A stretch of DNA of 64,000 nucleotides from contig NZ_JAPJDC010000001.1 of NCBI RefSeq assembly GCF_026241855.1, forward strand, positions 2,108,001-2,172,000, given 5' to 3'. A program made the translations under genes and the position numbers. This document shows positions 54,948-63,994 of this stretch, piece by piece. This DNA is from Curtobacterium flaccumfaciens pv. betae. GTDB taxonomy: Bacteria; Actinomycetota; Actinomycetes; Actinomycetales; Microbacteriaceae. A model generated the notes under the pieces. It saw only the letters and a list, made by a program, of their open reading frames with translations, ran no database searches and had not been told where the DNA came from. Each line of letters begins with the position of its first letter. Position 1 is the stretch's first letter.

Positions 54948-55667
54948 CTACGCGCCCATGGTGGCGACGGCCACCGACTCCTCGCCGGCCATCACGCGCC
55001 AGACGCTGCCGGTCCCCCGGACCTCGAGCGCGCCCTCGCCGACGACGAGCGTGGTGTCCTCGTCGATCGCGAGTCCGGCGGTGACGAACTCGGCCTCGGC
55101 GCTGGCGATGAGCCGCGCGAGGGTGCCGGCCTGCACCGCGTGCACGTCGATGGTCAGGTCGACCAGGCCGAGGCCCTCGCGGAGCTCGACCTCGTCCAGC
55201 CCCTCGGACGCCGCCTCGGGGCAGATCTCGACGCCGCCGATGCGCCAGCCGCCCACCAGCGCACGGTCGGCGGCGATCATCGCACCGGCCGAGTAGCCGA
55301 GGTAGGGCAGACCGTCGGAGACGAGCAGCCGGAGCTGGTCGACGAGCGGGGCGATCGCCGCCAGGTAGTCGGGGGTGACGCCGCCACCGACCACCAGGGC
55401 ATCGACGTCGCTCAGGACGGTGGTGTCGAAGACCTGACCGGCCGCGACCTCGGTGACGAGCACCTCGGCCGTGCGCGGGCCGCCGAGGACCTCGGCGATG
55501 TCGGCGGTCGACGACGGGCTGCCGCCGTCCGGGCCCGCCACGGAGAGCAGGGCGATGCGCGGGACGCTCCGGCCGACCGCTGCCGAACGGGCGGTGGCCT
55601 CGGCGAGGAACGGCGCTGCGGCGTCCGAGGCGGCGAACAGACCGCCGCCGACCAGGTGGATGCTCAC
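54948..55667 (-). CDS. S51-family peptidase (peptidase E/cyanophycinase-like)
   Basis: A 239-residue class I glutamine amidotransferase-like serine hydrolase. The nucleophile elbow is [16 protein letters not shown] near residue 118, and the following histidine is in [15 protein letters not shown]. The early segment [16 protein letters not shown] matches the GGGNT-like motif. Peptidase E cleaves Asp-X dipeptides and cyanophycinase degrades arginine/aspartate polymers; the sequence cannot decide. The GTG start overlaps the stop of the phosphoribosyltransferase gene (GTGA). Confidence 0.85.
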   Translation of the reverse strand: MSIHLVGGGLFAASDAAAPFLAEATARSAAVGRSVPRIALLSVAGPDGGSPSSTADIAEVLGGPRTAEVLVTEVAAGQVFDTTVLSDVDALVVGGGVTPDYLAAIAPLVDQLRLLVSDGLPYLGYSAGAMIAADRALVGGWRIGGVEICPEAASEGLDEVELREGLGLVDLTIDVHAVQAGTLARLIASAEAEFVTAGLAIDEDTTLVVGEGALEVRGTGSVWRVMAGEESVAVATMGA

Positions 55668-56191
55668 GACTCGGCCGTCACAGGGGCGAGTGCGCTCCAC
55701 GGGAACGTGATCCAGCCGTCGACCCGACGCCACACGTGGTCGGGCTCGAGGACGGTGCCGGGCTTCGAGTACAGGCAGGCGCTCCGGACGTCGGCACCGG
55801 CGTTCCGGATGATGTCGACCACCAGGCGCAGGGTGCGGCCGGAGTCCGACACGTCGTCGACGACGAGGACCCGCTTGCCCGCCAGGCTCGGGGCGTCGAG
55901 GGCGGGGGCGAGCACGACGGGCTCCTCCAGCCGCTGCTCGACGTCGGTGTAGAACTCGACGTTGATCGAGCCGCACTCCTTGGTACCGAGCGCGTACGCC
56001 ACGGCGCCGGCGATGATCAGTCCGCCGCGGGCGACGGCGACGACGACCTCGGGCTCGAAGCCGCTGGACAGGACGTCCTTGGCGAGCAGGCGTGCGGCGT
56101 CACCGAACTCCAGCCAGCCGAGTACCTCGGGCCCGCTCGTCACGGTCACGGTGGACGGAGCCGCGGGCTCGGGTTCGCTGCTGATCGGCAT
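55664..56191 (-). CDS. Phosphoribosyltransferase (type I fold)
   Basis: A 175-residue protein with the PRPP-binding loop [18 protein letters not shown] near residue 105, the PRT signature. The region [20 protein letters not shown] is the pyrophosphate loop. It resembles hypoxanthine/xanthine-guanine-type phosphoribosyltransferases of actinobacteria used in purine salvage, though the base specificity is not readable. It is first of the minus-strand operon prt - S51 peptidase - ung - GNAT. Confidence 0.9.
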   Translation of the reverse strand: MPISSEPEPAAPSTVTVTSGPEVLGWLEFGDAARLLAKDVLSSGFEPEVVVAVARGGLIIAGAVAYALGTKECGSINVEFYTDVEQRLEEPVVLAPALDAPSLAGKRVLVVDDVSDSGRTLRLVVDIIRNAGADVRSACLYSKPGTVLEPDHVWRRVDGWITFPWSALAPVTAES

Positions 56192-56243
56192 CCGACCACG
56201 GTACCGGCAGGGAGCCCACGCCCGCGACCCGCGGCCGCCGCCC

Positions 56244-56353
56244 GGGCGCTGCGCGGGTCCGGCGTGGGCGCTGCGCGGGTCCGGCGCGGGCGCCGCGCGG
56301 GTCCGCCGTGGGCGCTGCGCGGGTCCGGCGCGGGCACCGCGCGGGTCCGGCGT
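56244..56353. repeat. 22-bp minisatellite, five tandem copies
   Basis: Five tandem copies of a 22-bp unit (consensus GGGCGCTGCGCGGGTCCGGC plus two bases), differing at a few positions. They lie between the PRT and SDR genes, just beyond the SDR stop. An open frame on both strands runs through it but has repeat-only composition, so no gene is called. Confidence 0.9.
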
Positions 56354-56362
56354 GGGGTCCGC

Positions 56363-57136
56363 TCAGCGGGGCGTCAGCGGGCCGCGCGCGAGCTTGTGCT
56401 GCGCCGACTGCGCCACCGGCCGGATCGTCACGAGGTCGAGGTTCACGTGCGCCGGCAGCTCCACGGCGTGCACGACCGCCTCGGCGACGTCGTCGGCCAC
56501 GAGCGGCTCCGGCACGTCGTCGTACACCGCGGCGGCCTTCTGCTCGTCCCCGCGGAACCGGGTGAGCGCGAACTCGTCGGTCTTCACCATGCCCGGCGCG
56601 ATCTCGACGACGCGGATCGGCTCGCCGTTCAGCTCGAGCCGGAGTGCGCCGACCAGGGCGTGCTCGGCGAACTTCGCGGCGTTGTAGCCGCCACCGTTCT
56701 CGTACGCGACGAACCCGGCGGTGCTGGTCACCGTGACGATGTCCGCTCCCCCGGACACGCGAGCGCGGTCGCGCAGGTGCGGCAGCAGCGCGGAGACGAC
56801 GCGCTTCGTGCCGATCACGTTGACCTCGAACATGGCGCGCCAGTCGTCGACGTCGGACTCCTCGACACTCGCCGACCCGAACGCCCCACCGGCGTTGTTC
56901 ACGAGCACGTCGGCACCGCCGAGGTCCGCGACCCGCGCGGCGAGCGCCGCCACGTCGTCGGCGTCCGTGATGTCGGCGACCAGCGTGTCGGCCCCGGTCT
57001 CCGCGGCGAGCGCCTCGAGCTTCGCGGCGCGGCGGGCCACGGCGAGCACGTCCCAGCCCCGTGACCGGAACAGCCGGACCGTGGCCGCCCCGATGCCCGA
57101 GCTCGCTCCGGTGACGACTGCGCGCCGTGCTGCCAT
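56363..57136 (-). CDS. Short-chain dehydrogenase/reductase (SDR)
   Basis: A 257-residue NAD(P)-dependent oxidoreductase. The cofactor motif is VVTGASSGIGAATVRLF, the structural motif LVNNAGGAFGS, and the catalytic tetrad is Asn, Ser in VTVTSTAGFV, and Tyr-x-x-x-Lys in GGGYNAAKFAEHAL. The C-terminal PGMVKTDEF segment is typical of the YdfG/serine-type group of SDRs. The arginine after the first strand (VARRAAKLE) suggests NADPH. The ATG is at 57136, and the gene is divergent from the acyltransferase gene. Confidence 0.93.
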   Translation of the reverse strand: MAARRAVVTGASSGIGAATVRLFRSRGWDVLAVARRAAKLEALAAETGADTLVADITDADDVAALAARVADLGGADVLVNNAGGAFGSASVEESDVDDWRAMFEVNVIGTKRVVSALLPHLRDRARVSGGADIVTVTSTAGFVAYENGGGYNAAKFAEHALVGALRLELNGEPIRVVEIAPGMVKTDEFALTRFRGDEQKAAAVYDDVPEPLVADDVAEAVVHAVELPAHVNLDLVTIRPVAQSAQHKLARGPLTPR

Positions 57137-57259
57137 GTGATCTGCCTCCTGCGTCGGTGACCGGGGCGCGTGGTGGCCCGGTCCGACCACCGTACCGAGC
57201 GGGACGCTTCCGGCACCGCACCGGGCCGTCCAGATCACGATCCGGTAACGTGACCGGCG

Positions 57260-58348
57260 ATGACGACGGATGCCGCCCCTCCCGCCCCCTCGGCCCCGGC
57301 GACGCAGCTCGAGCCCGGTCGAGCCCCGCGCCGGATCCCGATGTGGGACACCGCGCGGTTCGTCGCGGTCACGCTCGTGGTCATCGGGCACGCGATCCAG
57401 CGGCAGACGCCGGCGAGCGAGCACGCCCTGGCGCTCTACACGTTCATCTACGCGTTCCACATGCCGGCGTTCGGCGTGATCAGCGGGTACTTCTCGTCGG
57501 CGGACACCCCGACGGCGAAGCGGATGCGCCGGACGATCACGGACATCGTGGTGCCGTACATCATCATGCAGACGATCTGGACCGTGGTGCAGGGCATCGT
57601 CGAGGGCGGCAAGGACTTCAACCCGACGAAGCCGACGTGGACCCTGTGGTTCCTGTTGGCCCTGGGCATCTTCAAGCTGATCCTGCCGTACCTGGCGCAG
57701 CTGCGGTGGCCGCTGTTCTGGGCGATCGTGTTCAGCATCGGCGTCGGCTACTTCGACAACGTCGACTCCACGCTCTCGCTCTCCCGCGCGATCAGCCTGC
57801 TGCCGTTCTTCCTGCTCGGGTGGCAGGTCAAGCAGTGGGGCGTCTTCGACCGCTGGTACGAGGCGTCCCGTCGCACGGTCGTCCGGGTGCGGATCGCCGC
57901 CGTCGTGGTGTTCGCCGCGTGGGCGGTGTCGTGCGCGGTCTGGATCCCGCAGTTCAAGGAGTTCGACCTGCACCACTGGTTCTTCTACGACGACTCCTAC
58001 TCGGGGCTCGGCGAGGACGCCTGGTGGGCGGGTGCGGTGCGCTTCGGCCTGATGCTGCTCGCGACCCTGCTGACGGCGTCGTTCCTGGTGCTCATCCCCC
58101 GTCGGAACGTCTGGATCACGCAGTTCGGCGCCGCGACGATGTACGTCTACCTGCTCCACACGTTCGTCCTCTACCCGATCCGGGAGTCCGGCGTCCTGGC
58201 CGGCGAGCACTCGGCCTGGCCGTTCGTGCTCCTCATGGTCGTCATCGCGTGCGTCGTGAGCCTGTTCCTGGCGCAGCCGTTCGTGCGGCGCGGGATGCGG
58301 TGGCTGCTCGAACCGAAGGTCGACTGGCTGTTCCGCCGCGACGCGTGA
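57260..58348 (+). CDS. Membrane acyltransferase-like protein (acyltransferase family 3)
   Basis: A 362-residue integral membrane protein with about ten helices. It begins with the family-3 motif WDTARFVAVTLVVIGHAIQ, and the histidine in IGHA is the conserved catalytic or substrate residue. TFIYAFHMPAFGVISGYF is the second motif. Such proteins add acetyl or succinyl groups to sugars of glycopolymers or lipids. No glycan gene cluster surrounds it. The 30-residue N-terminus is Pro/Ala-rich. Its stop codon abuts copy 2 of the conserved 57-bp element. Confidence 0.88.
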   Translation: MTTDAAPPAPSAPATQLEPGRAPRRIPMWDTARFVAVTLVVIGHAIQRQTPASEHALALYTFIYAFHMPAFGVISGYFSSADTPTAKRMRRTITDIVVPYIIMQTIWTVVQGIVEGGKDFNPTKPTWTLWFLLALGIFKLILPYLAQLRWPLFWAIVFSIGVGYFDNVDSTLSLSRAISLLPFFLLGWQVKQWGVFDRWYEASRRTVVRVRIAAVVVFAAWAVSCAVWIPQFKEFDLHHWFFYDDSYSGLGEDAWWAGAVRFGLMLLATLLTASFLVLIPRRNVWITQFGAATMYVYLLHTFVLYPIRESGVLAGEHSAWPFVLLMVVIACVVSLFLAQPFVRRGMRWLLEPKVDWLFRRDA

Positions 58349-58417
58349 CATTTCCGCGCAAGCAGTCGTCTTCGCTGCGCTCAGTCGGCAGCGCGCGATG
58401 TCGCGGCAGGCCGCGAC
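58348..58417 (+). repeat. Conserved 57-bp element plus hairpin, copy 2 (after acyltransferase)
   Basis: Second copy of the element after tRNA-Arg (53 of 57 bases match). It starts at the last base of the acyltransferase stop and ends in the 8-bp-stem hairpin GTCGCGGC-AG-GCCGCGAC (58400-58417). The stem differs from copy 1 yet stays paired, which argues for a selected RNA structure. Downstream, to 58627, nothing else is clearly recognisable except GTTACGTC at 58492. Confidence 0.75.
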
Positions 58418-58627
58418 GGATCCCCCGTGGTCGCCGCCGTCAGCCCCGGGCACCATCCTGGCCGGGAGGCGCGGGGCAGCCCGGCGGGCGCGTTACGTCC
58501 CGAGGCGGGTGCGGTGGTGCGGGCCCGGCCACCTGCGTACCGTGACACCCGACGCACAGCAGCGCCGAGCCTCCGGGCCGAGCGCAGGGCGACCCGACGA
58601 CCAGCCGCACCGGACAGGAGCACCAAG

Positions 58628-59959
58628 ATGACCGAGCACGACGCCGCGCAGTGGCAGTTCGAGACCACCCAGGTCCACGCCGGCGCACAGCCGGACCCGA
58701 CCACGGGCGCCCGAGCGACGCCGATCTACAAGACGACCTCGTACGTCTTCGCGAACTCGGACGAAGCACGCGACCTGTTCGCGCTCGCCAAGCCGGGCAA
58801 CATCTACTCCCGGATCATGAACCCGACGAACGACGTCGTCGAGCAGCGGATCGCCGCACTCGAGGGCGGGTCCGGTGCCCTGCTCGTCGCGTCCGGCCAG
58901 GCTGCCGAGACCTACGCGGTGCTGAACATCGCGGGGGCGGGTGACCACATCGTGTCGTCGTCGTCGATCTACGGCGGCACGTACAACCTGTTCAAGTACA
59001 CGCTGGCGAAGCTCGGCATCGAGACGACGTTCGTCGAGGACCAGGACGACCTCGAGGAGTGGCGCCGAGCGGTCCGCCCGAACACGAAGCTGTTCTTCGC
59101 GGAGACCATCGGCAACCCGAAGATCAACGTCCTCGACATCACGGGCGTCAGCGACGTCGCCCACGAGTCCGGCGTCCCCCTGATCGTCGACAACACGATC
59201 GCGACGCCGTACCTGATCCGTCCGTTCGAGCACGGCGCCGACATCGTGGTGCACTCGGCCACGAAGTTCCTCGGTGGCCACGGCACGGTCATCGGCGGGA
59301 TCATCGTCGACGGCGGGAAGTTCGCCTGGTCGCAGCACGCCGACCGGTTCCCGGAGTTCAACACGCCCGACCCGTCGTACCACGGCGCGGTCTTCGCCGA
59401 GGCCGTCGGCAACGAGCTCGCGTACATCGTGAAGGCCCGGGTGCAGCTGCTCCGGGACCTCGGTGCGTCGAACTCGGCGGACACGGCGTTCGCGCTGCTG
59501 CAGGGCATCGAGACCCTGTCGCTCCGCATCGAGCGGCACGTGTCCAACGCGCAGGAGATCGCGGAGTGGCTCGACCAGCACCCCGACGTCGCCACCGTCG
59601 CCTACGCCGGTCTGCCGACGTCGCCCTGGTACGCCGCCGCGAACCGGTACGCGCCGAAGGGCGTCGGCGCCGTGCTGTCGTTCGAGCTCAAGGGCGGGGT
59701 CACCGCGGGCAAGGCGTTCGTCGACAACCTGCAGCTCTTCTCGCACCTGGCGAACATCGGTGACGTCCGCTCGCTCGTCATCCACCCGGCGTCGACCACG
59801 CACTCGCAGCTCACCCCCGAGCAGCAGCTCACCACCGGCGTAACGCCCGGCCTGGTGCGCCTGTCGGTCGGCATCGAGAACATCGCCGACCTGAAGGCCG
59901 ACCTCGAGGCCGGCCTCGCCGCGGCCCGGGCGATCGCGCAGGAGAGCCAGCGCGCGTAG
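58628..59959 (+). CDS. metY: O-acetylhomoserine sulfhydrylase (PLP-dependent)
   Basis: Makes homocysteine from O-acetylhomoserine and sulfide, the direct-sulfhydrylation route to methionine. The 443-residue Cys/Met-metabolism PLP enzyme has the Schiff-base lysine in VVHSATKFLGGHGT (Lys213) and the PLP-binding aspartate in LIVDNTIATPYLIRP. The 20-40 region (PIYKTTSYVF) is typical. ATG 58628 follows ACAGGAGC. It pairs with metX 222 bp downstream, which supplies its substrate from homoserine made by hom. Confidence 0.95.
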   Translation: MTEHDAAQWQFETTQVHAGAQPDPTTGARATPIYKTTSYVFANSDEARDLFALAKPGNIYSRIMNPTNDVVEQRIAALEGGSGALLVASGQAAETYAVLNIAGAGDHIVSSSSIYGGTYNLFKYTLAKLGIETTFVEDQDDLEEWRRAVRPNTKLFFAETIGNPKINVLDITGVSDVAHESGVPLIVDNTIATPYLIRPFEHGADIVVHSATKFLGGHGTVIGGIIVDGGKFAWSQHADRFPEFNTPDPSYHGAVFAEAVGNELAYIVKARVQLLRDLGASNSADTAFALLQGIETLSLRIERHVSNAQEIAEWLDQHPDVATVAYAGLPTSPWYAAANRYAPKGVGAVLSFELKGGVTAGKAFVDNLQLFSHLANIGDVRSLVIHPASTTHSQLTPEQQLTTGVTPGLVRLSVGIENIADLKADLEAGLAAARAIAQESQRA

Positions 59960-60005
59960 GTCCCGCGCGGCCTGCCCGCCTGCCTGGCTCCCTGCCTGCC
60001 TGCCG

Positions 60006-60057
60006 ACGCAGAACGACAGGGTCGACGTCGTACGACATCGACCCTGTCGTTCTGCGT
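60006..60057. terminator. Perfect 20-bp inverted repeat between metY and metX
   Basis: Arms at 60006-60025 and 60038-60057 are exact reverse complements over 20 bp around a 12-base loop (CGTCGTACGACA) that is itself palindromic. It is a strong hairpin 47 bp after the metY stop, without a T-tract. A terminator or a readthrough-limiting element is likely; part of the sequence recurs at 44021-44047. Confidence 0.6.
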
Positions 60058-60181
60058 CGTTCCAACGCGCCCGACCCGCCCGACCTGCCCGGCGCGCCCG
60101 CGGCCCGGACACCCGGCCACGCGCCGGGCGTGACGTAACACGGCGGCGGCGACCCGCGCCTCCCGGCAGACTGGTCGCACG

Positions 60182-61384
60182 ATGGACTGGCAGACGACCC
60201 CCGAGGACTCCGTGCCGTCCACCCTGGTGCCCGGCACCGAGCTCGGCACCCTCGGCAAGCCGCCCGTGACCGGTGCCTGGCGTCCTGGTGACCACCCGGG
60301 TGCACGCCACTTCGAGTCCCTCGGCGAGCAGTGGGTGCGCGGCGGCCGCCTGCCGTCCGTGCGCGTGGCGTACGAGACGTGGGGCACGCTCAACGCCGCC
60401 CGCGACAACGCGGTGCTCGTCCTGCACGCGCTGACCGGTGACTCGCACGTCGCGGGTGACCCCGGCCCGGGACACCGCACCGCCGGCTGGTGGGGCGACG
60501 TCGTCGGGCCCGGGCGGGCGATCGACACAGACCGGTGGTTCGTGATCGCGCCGAACATGCTCGGCGGCTGCCAGGGCACCACCGGGCCGTCGTCGGTGTC
60601 GCCGTCGGGCGCGGAGTGGGGCGCACGGTTCCCGTTCGTGACGGTGCGCGACCAGGTCGAGGTGCAGGCGCAGCTCGCCGACCGGCTCGGAATCGAGACC
60701 TTCGCGGCCGTCGTCGGCGGGTCGATGGGCGGCATGCACGCCCTCGAGTTCGCGGTCTCGCACCCGGCGCGCGTGCAGCGGCTGGCGGTCCTCGCGTCGA
60801 CGGCGCAGACCACCGCCGACCAGATCGCGGCGAACTCGCTGCAGCGGGCGGCGATCCAGATGGACCCGGCGTTCGCCGGCGGCGACTACTTCGAGGCCGA
60901 GGTCGGCGAGGGACCGCACCGAGGCCTGTCGCTGGCCCGGCGGATGGCGCTCATGACGTACCGCGCGTCGGACGAGCTGAACAGCCGCTTTGCGCGGTCC
61001 TGGCAGAGCGACGTCTCCCCGCTCGGCGACGACGGCCGGTTCTCGGTGGAGAGCTACCTCGACTTCCACGGCAACAAGTTCACGCGGCGGTTCGACGCCT
61101 CGAGCTACGTCACGCTGACGTACGCGATGGACTCGCACGACGTCGGAGCCGGTCGCGGCGGGGTGTCGGCCGCCCTCGGGCTGGTGACCGCACGGACCCT
61201 GGTGGTGGGGATCTCGAGCGACCGGCTGTTCCCCGTCGAGGACCAGCACCGGATCGCCGCGGGCGTGCCGGACGCGCTCGACGGGGACACCGCAGCGGTG
61301 ATCGAGAGCGAGTTCGGACACGACGGGTTCCTCATCGAGCACGAGCAGGTCGGGGCGCACCTGCGGCGGTTGCTGGAGTCCTGA
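60182..61384 (+). CDS. metX: Homoserine O-acetyltransferase
   Basis: Transfers acetyl from acetyl-CoA to homoserine, opening methionine synthesis. The 400-residue alpha/beta-hydrolase-fold enzyme has its nucleophile in VVGGSMGGMHALEFA (Ser181), the catalytic aspartate in VGISSDRLFPVEDQ, and the histidine in SEFGHDGFLIE. The early segments VRVAYETWGTLN and VLHALTGDSH are hallmarks of the family. ATG 60182 fits the N-terminus. The next gene points the same way but is probably a separate unit. Confidence 0.95.
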   Translation: MDWQTTPEDSVPSTLVPGTELGTLGKPPVTGAWRPGDHPGARHFESLGEQWVRGGRLPSVRVAYETWGTLNAARDNAVLVLHALTGDSHVAGDPGPGHRTAGWWGDVVGPGRAIDTDRWFVIAPNMLGGCQGTTGPSSVSPSGAEWGARFPFVTVRDQVEVQAQLADRLGIETFAAVVGGSMGGMHALEFAVSHPARVQRLAVLASTAQTTADQIAANSLQRAAIQMDPAFAGGDYFEAEVGEGPHRGLSLARRMALMTYRASDELNSRFARSWQSDVSPLGDDGRFSVESYLDFHGNKFTRRFDASSYVTLTYAMDSHDVGAGRGGVSAALGLVTARTLVVGISSDRLFPVEDQHRIAAGVPDALDGDTAAVIESEFGHDGFLIEHEQVGAHLRRLLES

Positions 61385-61517
61385 GCGGGCCCGGCCGCCA
61401 CCGCGGCGCGCCGAAGTCCCCCCAACGGGTGGCGCGCGTGGAATGATGGCGTGGAGCCCGGCACTGACCGACGCTCGGTTTCCCGCACCACCCAGATCGT
61501 CACCAACCAGGACATCG

Positions 61518-62675
61518 ATGGACTTCATCGCACAGGAACGCGACCGCTTGCTGCGGTCGGCGACCCGTGTCGTGGGCATCGTCTGCGCGCTCGTCAGCGT
61601 CGTGGGCATCCTCTCCGCCGCCGCCGTGCCCACGCCGCCCCTCATCGGCGCACTCCTCTGCATCGCCGCGATGATCACCGCCCTCGTGTGCTTCGGTCGC
61701 GGCGGCGAGGTGTGGTGGACCGCCGCCATCGTCGTCGCCGGGCTCGCCACGATGGTGCTGCTCTTCACCGGCGTCGAGGACTCGGCCAGGCCCCTCATCG
61801 CCAGTGCCGTCATGCCCCTGGCCGCCGGCGGACTCTCGGCACCGCTGATGGCACAGCGCGGGCACCCGGTCGGTCTCGGCATCACCATCGCCGGTGGCGG
61901 CGCCGTGGTGGTGCTCATGGTGTGGGGGTCGGGCTCGCTCCTGTCGACCCCGGTCAGCGGCGCACTGCTCGGGTGGATCCTGATGGCCGTCGTGGCGATC
62001 TGGATCTCGCGCAGCATCCCCCGCGTCGCCCGCCGCATCTACAGCATCGGCACCGCCCACCGCGCCGAACGGCAGGCCAGCGAGACCGAGGCGCAGCGCC
62101 GCCAGGGTGCCCGCCTGCTGCACGACACCGTGCTCGCGACCCTGACGCTGCTGGCGCACTCCGGCGTCGGCGTCTCCGAGCAGGCGATGCGCGAGCAGGC
62201 CGCCGAGGACGCCCGACTGCTGCGGCACCTGCGCCTCGGTGCGACCCCGCAGCCCTCGCAGTCCGGTGACTACTCGCTCACCCGCGAAGAGGAGTCACCG
62301 CTCGGGCAGACCCTCGAGTCGGTCAAGCAGCGCTTCGGCCGGATGGGGCTCGAGGTCAGCTGGCACGGCACCGGGCAGGTCCTGCTGCCATCGAACGTGC
62401 TCGACGCGTTCCTGCTCGCGCTCGGCGAGTGCCTCGAGAACGTCCGTCGGCACGCCGGCGTCGGCGAGGCCCACGTCACGATCGTCCACGACAACGAGGT
62501 CGTCCGCGCGATGGTCACCGACTCCGGCGTCGGCTTCGACCTCACCACCGTCAGTGCCGAGCGACTCGGCTTCAAGGAGAGCGTCGTGAACCGCCTGCGC
62601 GAGGTCGGCGGCGACGCGAAGCTCTTCTCCGCGCCGGGCTCCGGCACCACCGTCGTCCTGGAGGCACCGCGATGA
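61518..62675 (+). CDS. Sensor histidine kinase (HATPase_c, NarL/DesK-like)
   Basis: A 385-residue membrane histidine kinase. Five to six hydrophobic segments fill about residues 15-170. The phosphoacceptor region is GARLLHDTVLATLTLLAHSG near residue 200, with the histidine in LLHDTV. The ATPase domain holds GECLENVRRHAG (N box), TDSGVGFD (G1 box) and GSGTTVVLEAP. This matches the NarL-partner (HisKA_3/DesK-like) type. No REC-domain gene is visible in the window. ATG 61518 gives the conserved MDFIAQERDRLL start, and the stop overlaps the next gene (ATGA). Confidence 0.88.
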   Translation: MDFIAQERDRLLRSATRVVGIVCALVSVVGILSAAAVPTPPLIGALLCIAAMITALVCFGRGGEVWWTAAIVVAGLATMVLLFTGVEDSARPLIASAVMPLAAGGLSAPLMAQRGHPVGLGITIAGGGAVVVLMVWGSGSLLSTPVSGALLGWILMAVVAIWISRSIPRVARRIYSIGTAHRAERQASETEAQRRQGARLLHDTVLATLTLLAHSGVGVSEQAMREQAAEDARLLRHLRLGATPQPSQSGDYSLTREEESPLGQTLESVKQRFGRMGLEVSWHGTGQVLLPSNVLDAFLLALGECLENVRRHAGVGEAHVTIVHDNEVVRAMVTDSGVGFDLTTVSAERLGFKESVVNRLREVGGDAKLFSAPGSGTTVVLEAPR

Positions 62676-63994
62676 CCCGGGTCCCCGAGGACACCATCGG
62701 CCGCCGTCTGCCCGGCGAGACCGCACCACCAGCACCCCGGACCCGTCGCGAGGCGCGCGAGCGGTACCGGACGAGCGAACGTCGCCAGGCCCGAGGGCTC
62801 CCGTCGACGTCCACCGGTGCCCGGTCCCTGCGGCAGGCCGCGAAGCCCGGCGCCTCGCTCGGTGCCGGCTACCTCGGCCTCGGCGCCGCGGTCCTCACCG
62901 CGATCGAGGCCCTCGCCGGCATCGTGTTCTTCCTGGTGCGCTGGAACGAGTACTCCGACCCGTGGTTGCCCGCCGTCGCCTGGGGGCTCTACGTCGTCGC
63001 CGCCGTCGGGGTCGGCCTCAGTGTCCTGACCTACGGCGAACGACTGACGGGTCCGGCGTTCGCGTTGATCTGCGTCGTGCTGGCCTGCGTCGTCACGCTC
63101 GACTTCATCGGCATCTGGCCCGAGCACGACATCGCGCACACCGCCACGGCGTCGATGGCCGCGGGCTTCGCGCTGCTGCCGATCGCCACGCTCCGCCCCG
63201 CCCGCGAGGTCGCCGTCGCCATCGGCGTGCTCGGCATCGCGTTCATCGTGATGGCCGTCGCGTCGACGCCGATCACCAACGACACCATGCCCGGCATCGT
63301 GTCCCTGCTGTCGCTCGTCGTCGTGCCGCCGGCGCTCGCGCTGTACGTCGTGCAGCGGTTCCGACAGCTCGTGCAGCGCGAGCTCGACCGGGTGCTCGTG
63401 CAGAGCAACGTGCAGGCCCCGCAGTTCGCCGTCGGCATGCTCGCCTCGGACGAGCTCGCCCGGCTCGACCTGGCCGCGGAGAAGCTGCTCGACGCCGTCG
63501 CGAACGGCACCGACCCGCTGCCGTTGTCCGACGCCTCGAGCTCGGTCGCCGCGTCACTCGCCACCGAGCTCCGCCTGCACCTGATCGAGGGCCGTCGCGA
63601 GACCTGGCTCTACCACGCCATCACCGAGTCCGACCACCTCGGTCGCTCGGTGAGCGTCGCCGACCCGACGGCCCTGGCGGGGCACCTCTCCCCCACCCAG
63701 CGCGACGGGCTGCTGCAGGCGATCTGGCAGATGGTCGGCGACGGCCGCACCGCCCAGCCCGGTATGCCCGTCGTCTCCGTCACGCTCGGCCCGATCGGCT
63801 CCGACGGCCATCCGGTCAGCGACGACACCATGGACGTGCCCGTCGTCATCGAGTCCCGCGGGGTGCCCCGGCGCAGCCTCGGCCCGACGGCCTGGAGTGC
63901 CCTGCAGCGCATCGGCCCGTACACCGAGACCGTCCGCGACGGCGCGCTGCACATCGTCGCGCACTGCGTCGTGAACCGACATCCGTCGATGTAG
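62672..63994 (+). CDS. Membrane protein coupled to the histidine kinase
   Basis: A 440-residue protein. After a basic, Arg/Pro-rich leader (about 1-60) come six hydrophobic segments (about 65-225), then a soluble C-terminal domain of about 210 residues (AEKLLDAVANGTDPLPLSD, ASSSVAASLATELRLHLIEGRRETWLYHA). No H, N or G boxes are seen, so it is not itself a kinase. It resembles actinobacterial membrane proteins encoded beside DesK-like kinases. Its ATG overlaps the kinase stop. A response regulator would be expected just beyond the window edge. Confidence 0.75.
   Translation: MTRVPEDTIGRRLPGETAPPAPRTRREARERYRTSERRQARGLPSTSTGARSLRQAAKPGASLGAGYLGLGAAVLTAIEALAGIVFFLVRWNEYSDPWLPAVAWGLYVVAAVGVGLSVLTYGERLTGPAFALICVVLACVVTLDFIGIWPEHDIAHTATASMAAGFALLPIATLRPAREVAVAIGVLGIAFIVMAVASTPITNDTMPGIVSLLSLVVVPPALALYVVQRFRQLVQRELDRVLVQSNVQAPQFAVGMLASDELARLDLAAEKLLDAVANGTDPLPLSDASSSVAASLATELRLHLIEGRRETWLYHAITESDHLGRSVSVADPTALAGHLSPTQRDGLLQAIWQMVGDGRTAQPGMPVVSVTLGPIGSDGHPVSDDTMDVPVVIESRGVPRRSLGPTAWSALQRIGPYTETVRDGALHIVAHCVVNRHPSM

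Noticed and set aside
56244..56353. C-terminal extension or small gene across the 22-bp minisatellite
   Set aside because: The open frames are created by the repeat itself and lack a start context or family pattern.
58349..58627. SAM or SAH riboswitch in the metY leader
   Set aside because: I looked for SAM-I/IV, SAM-II and SAH core motifs and could not find a convincing set of stems; only the dispersed 57-bp element and a half palindrome are recognisable.
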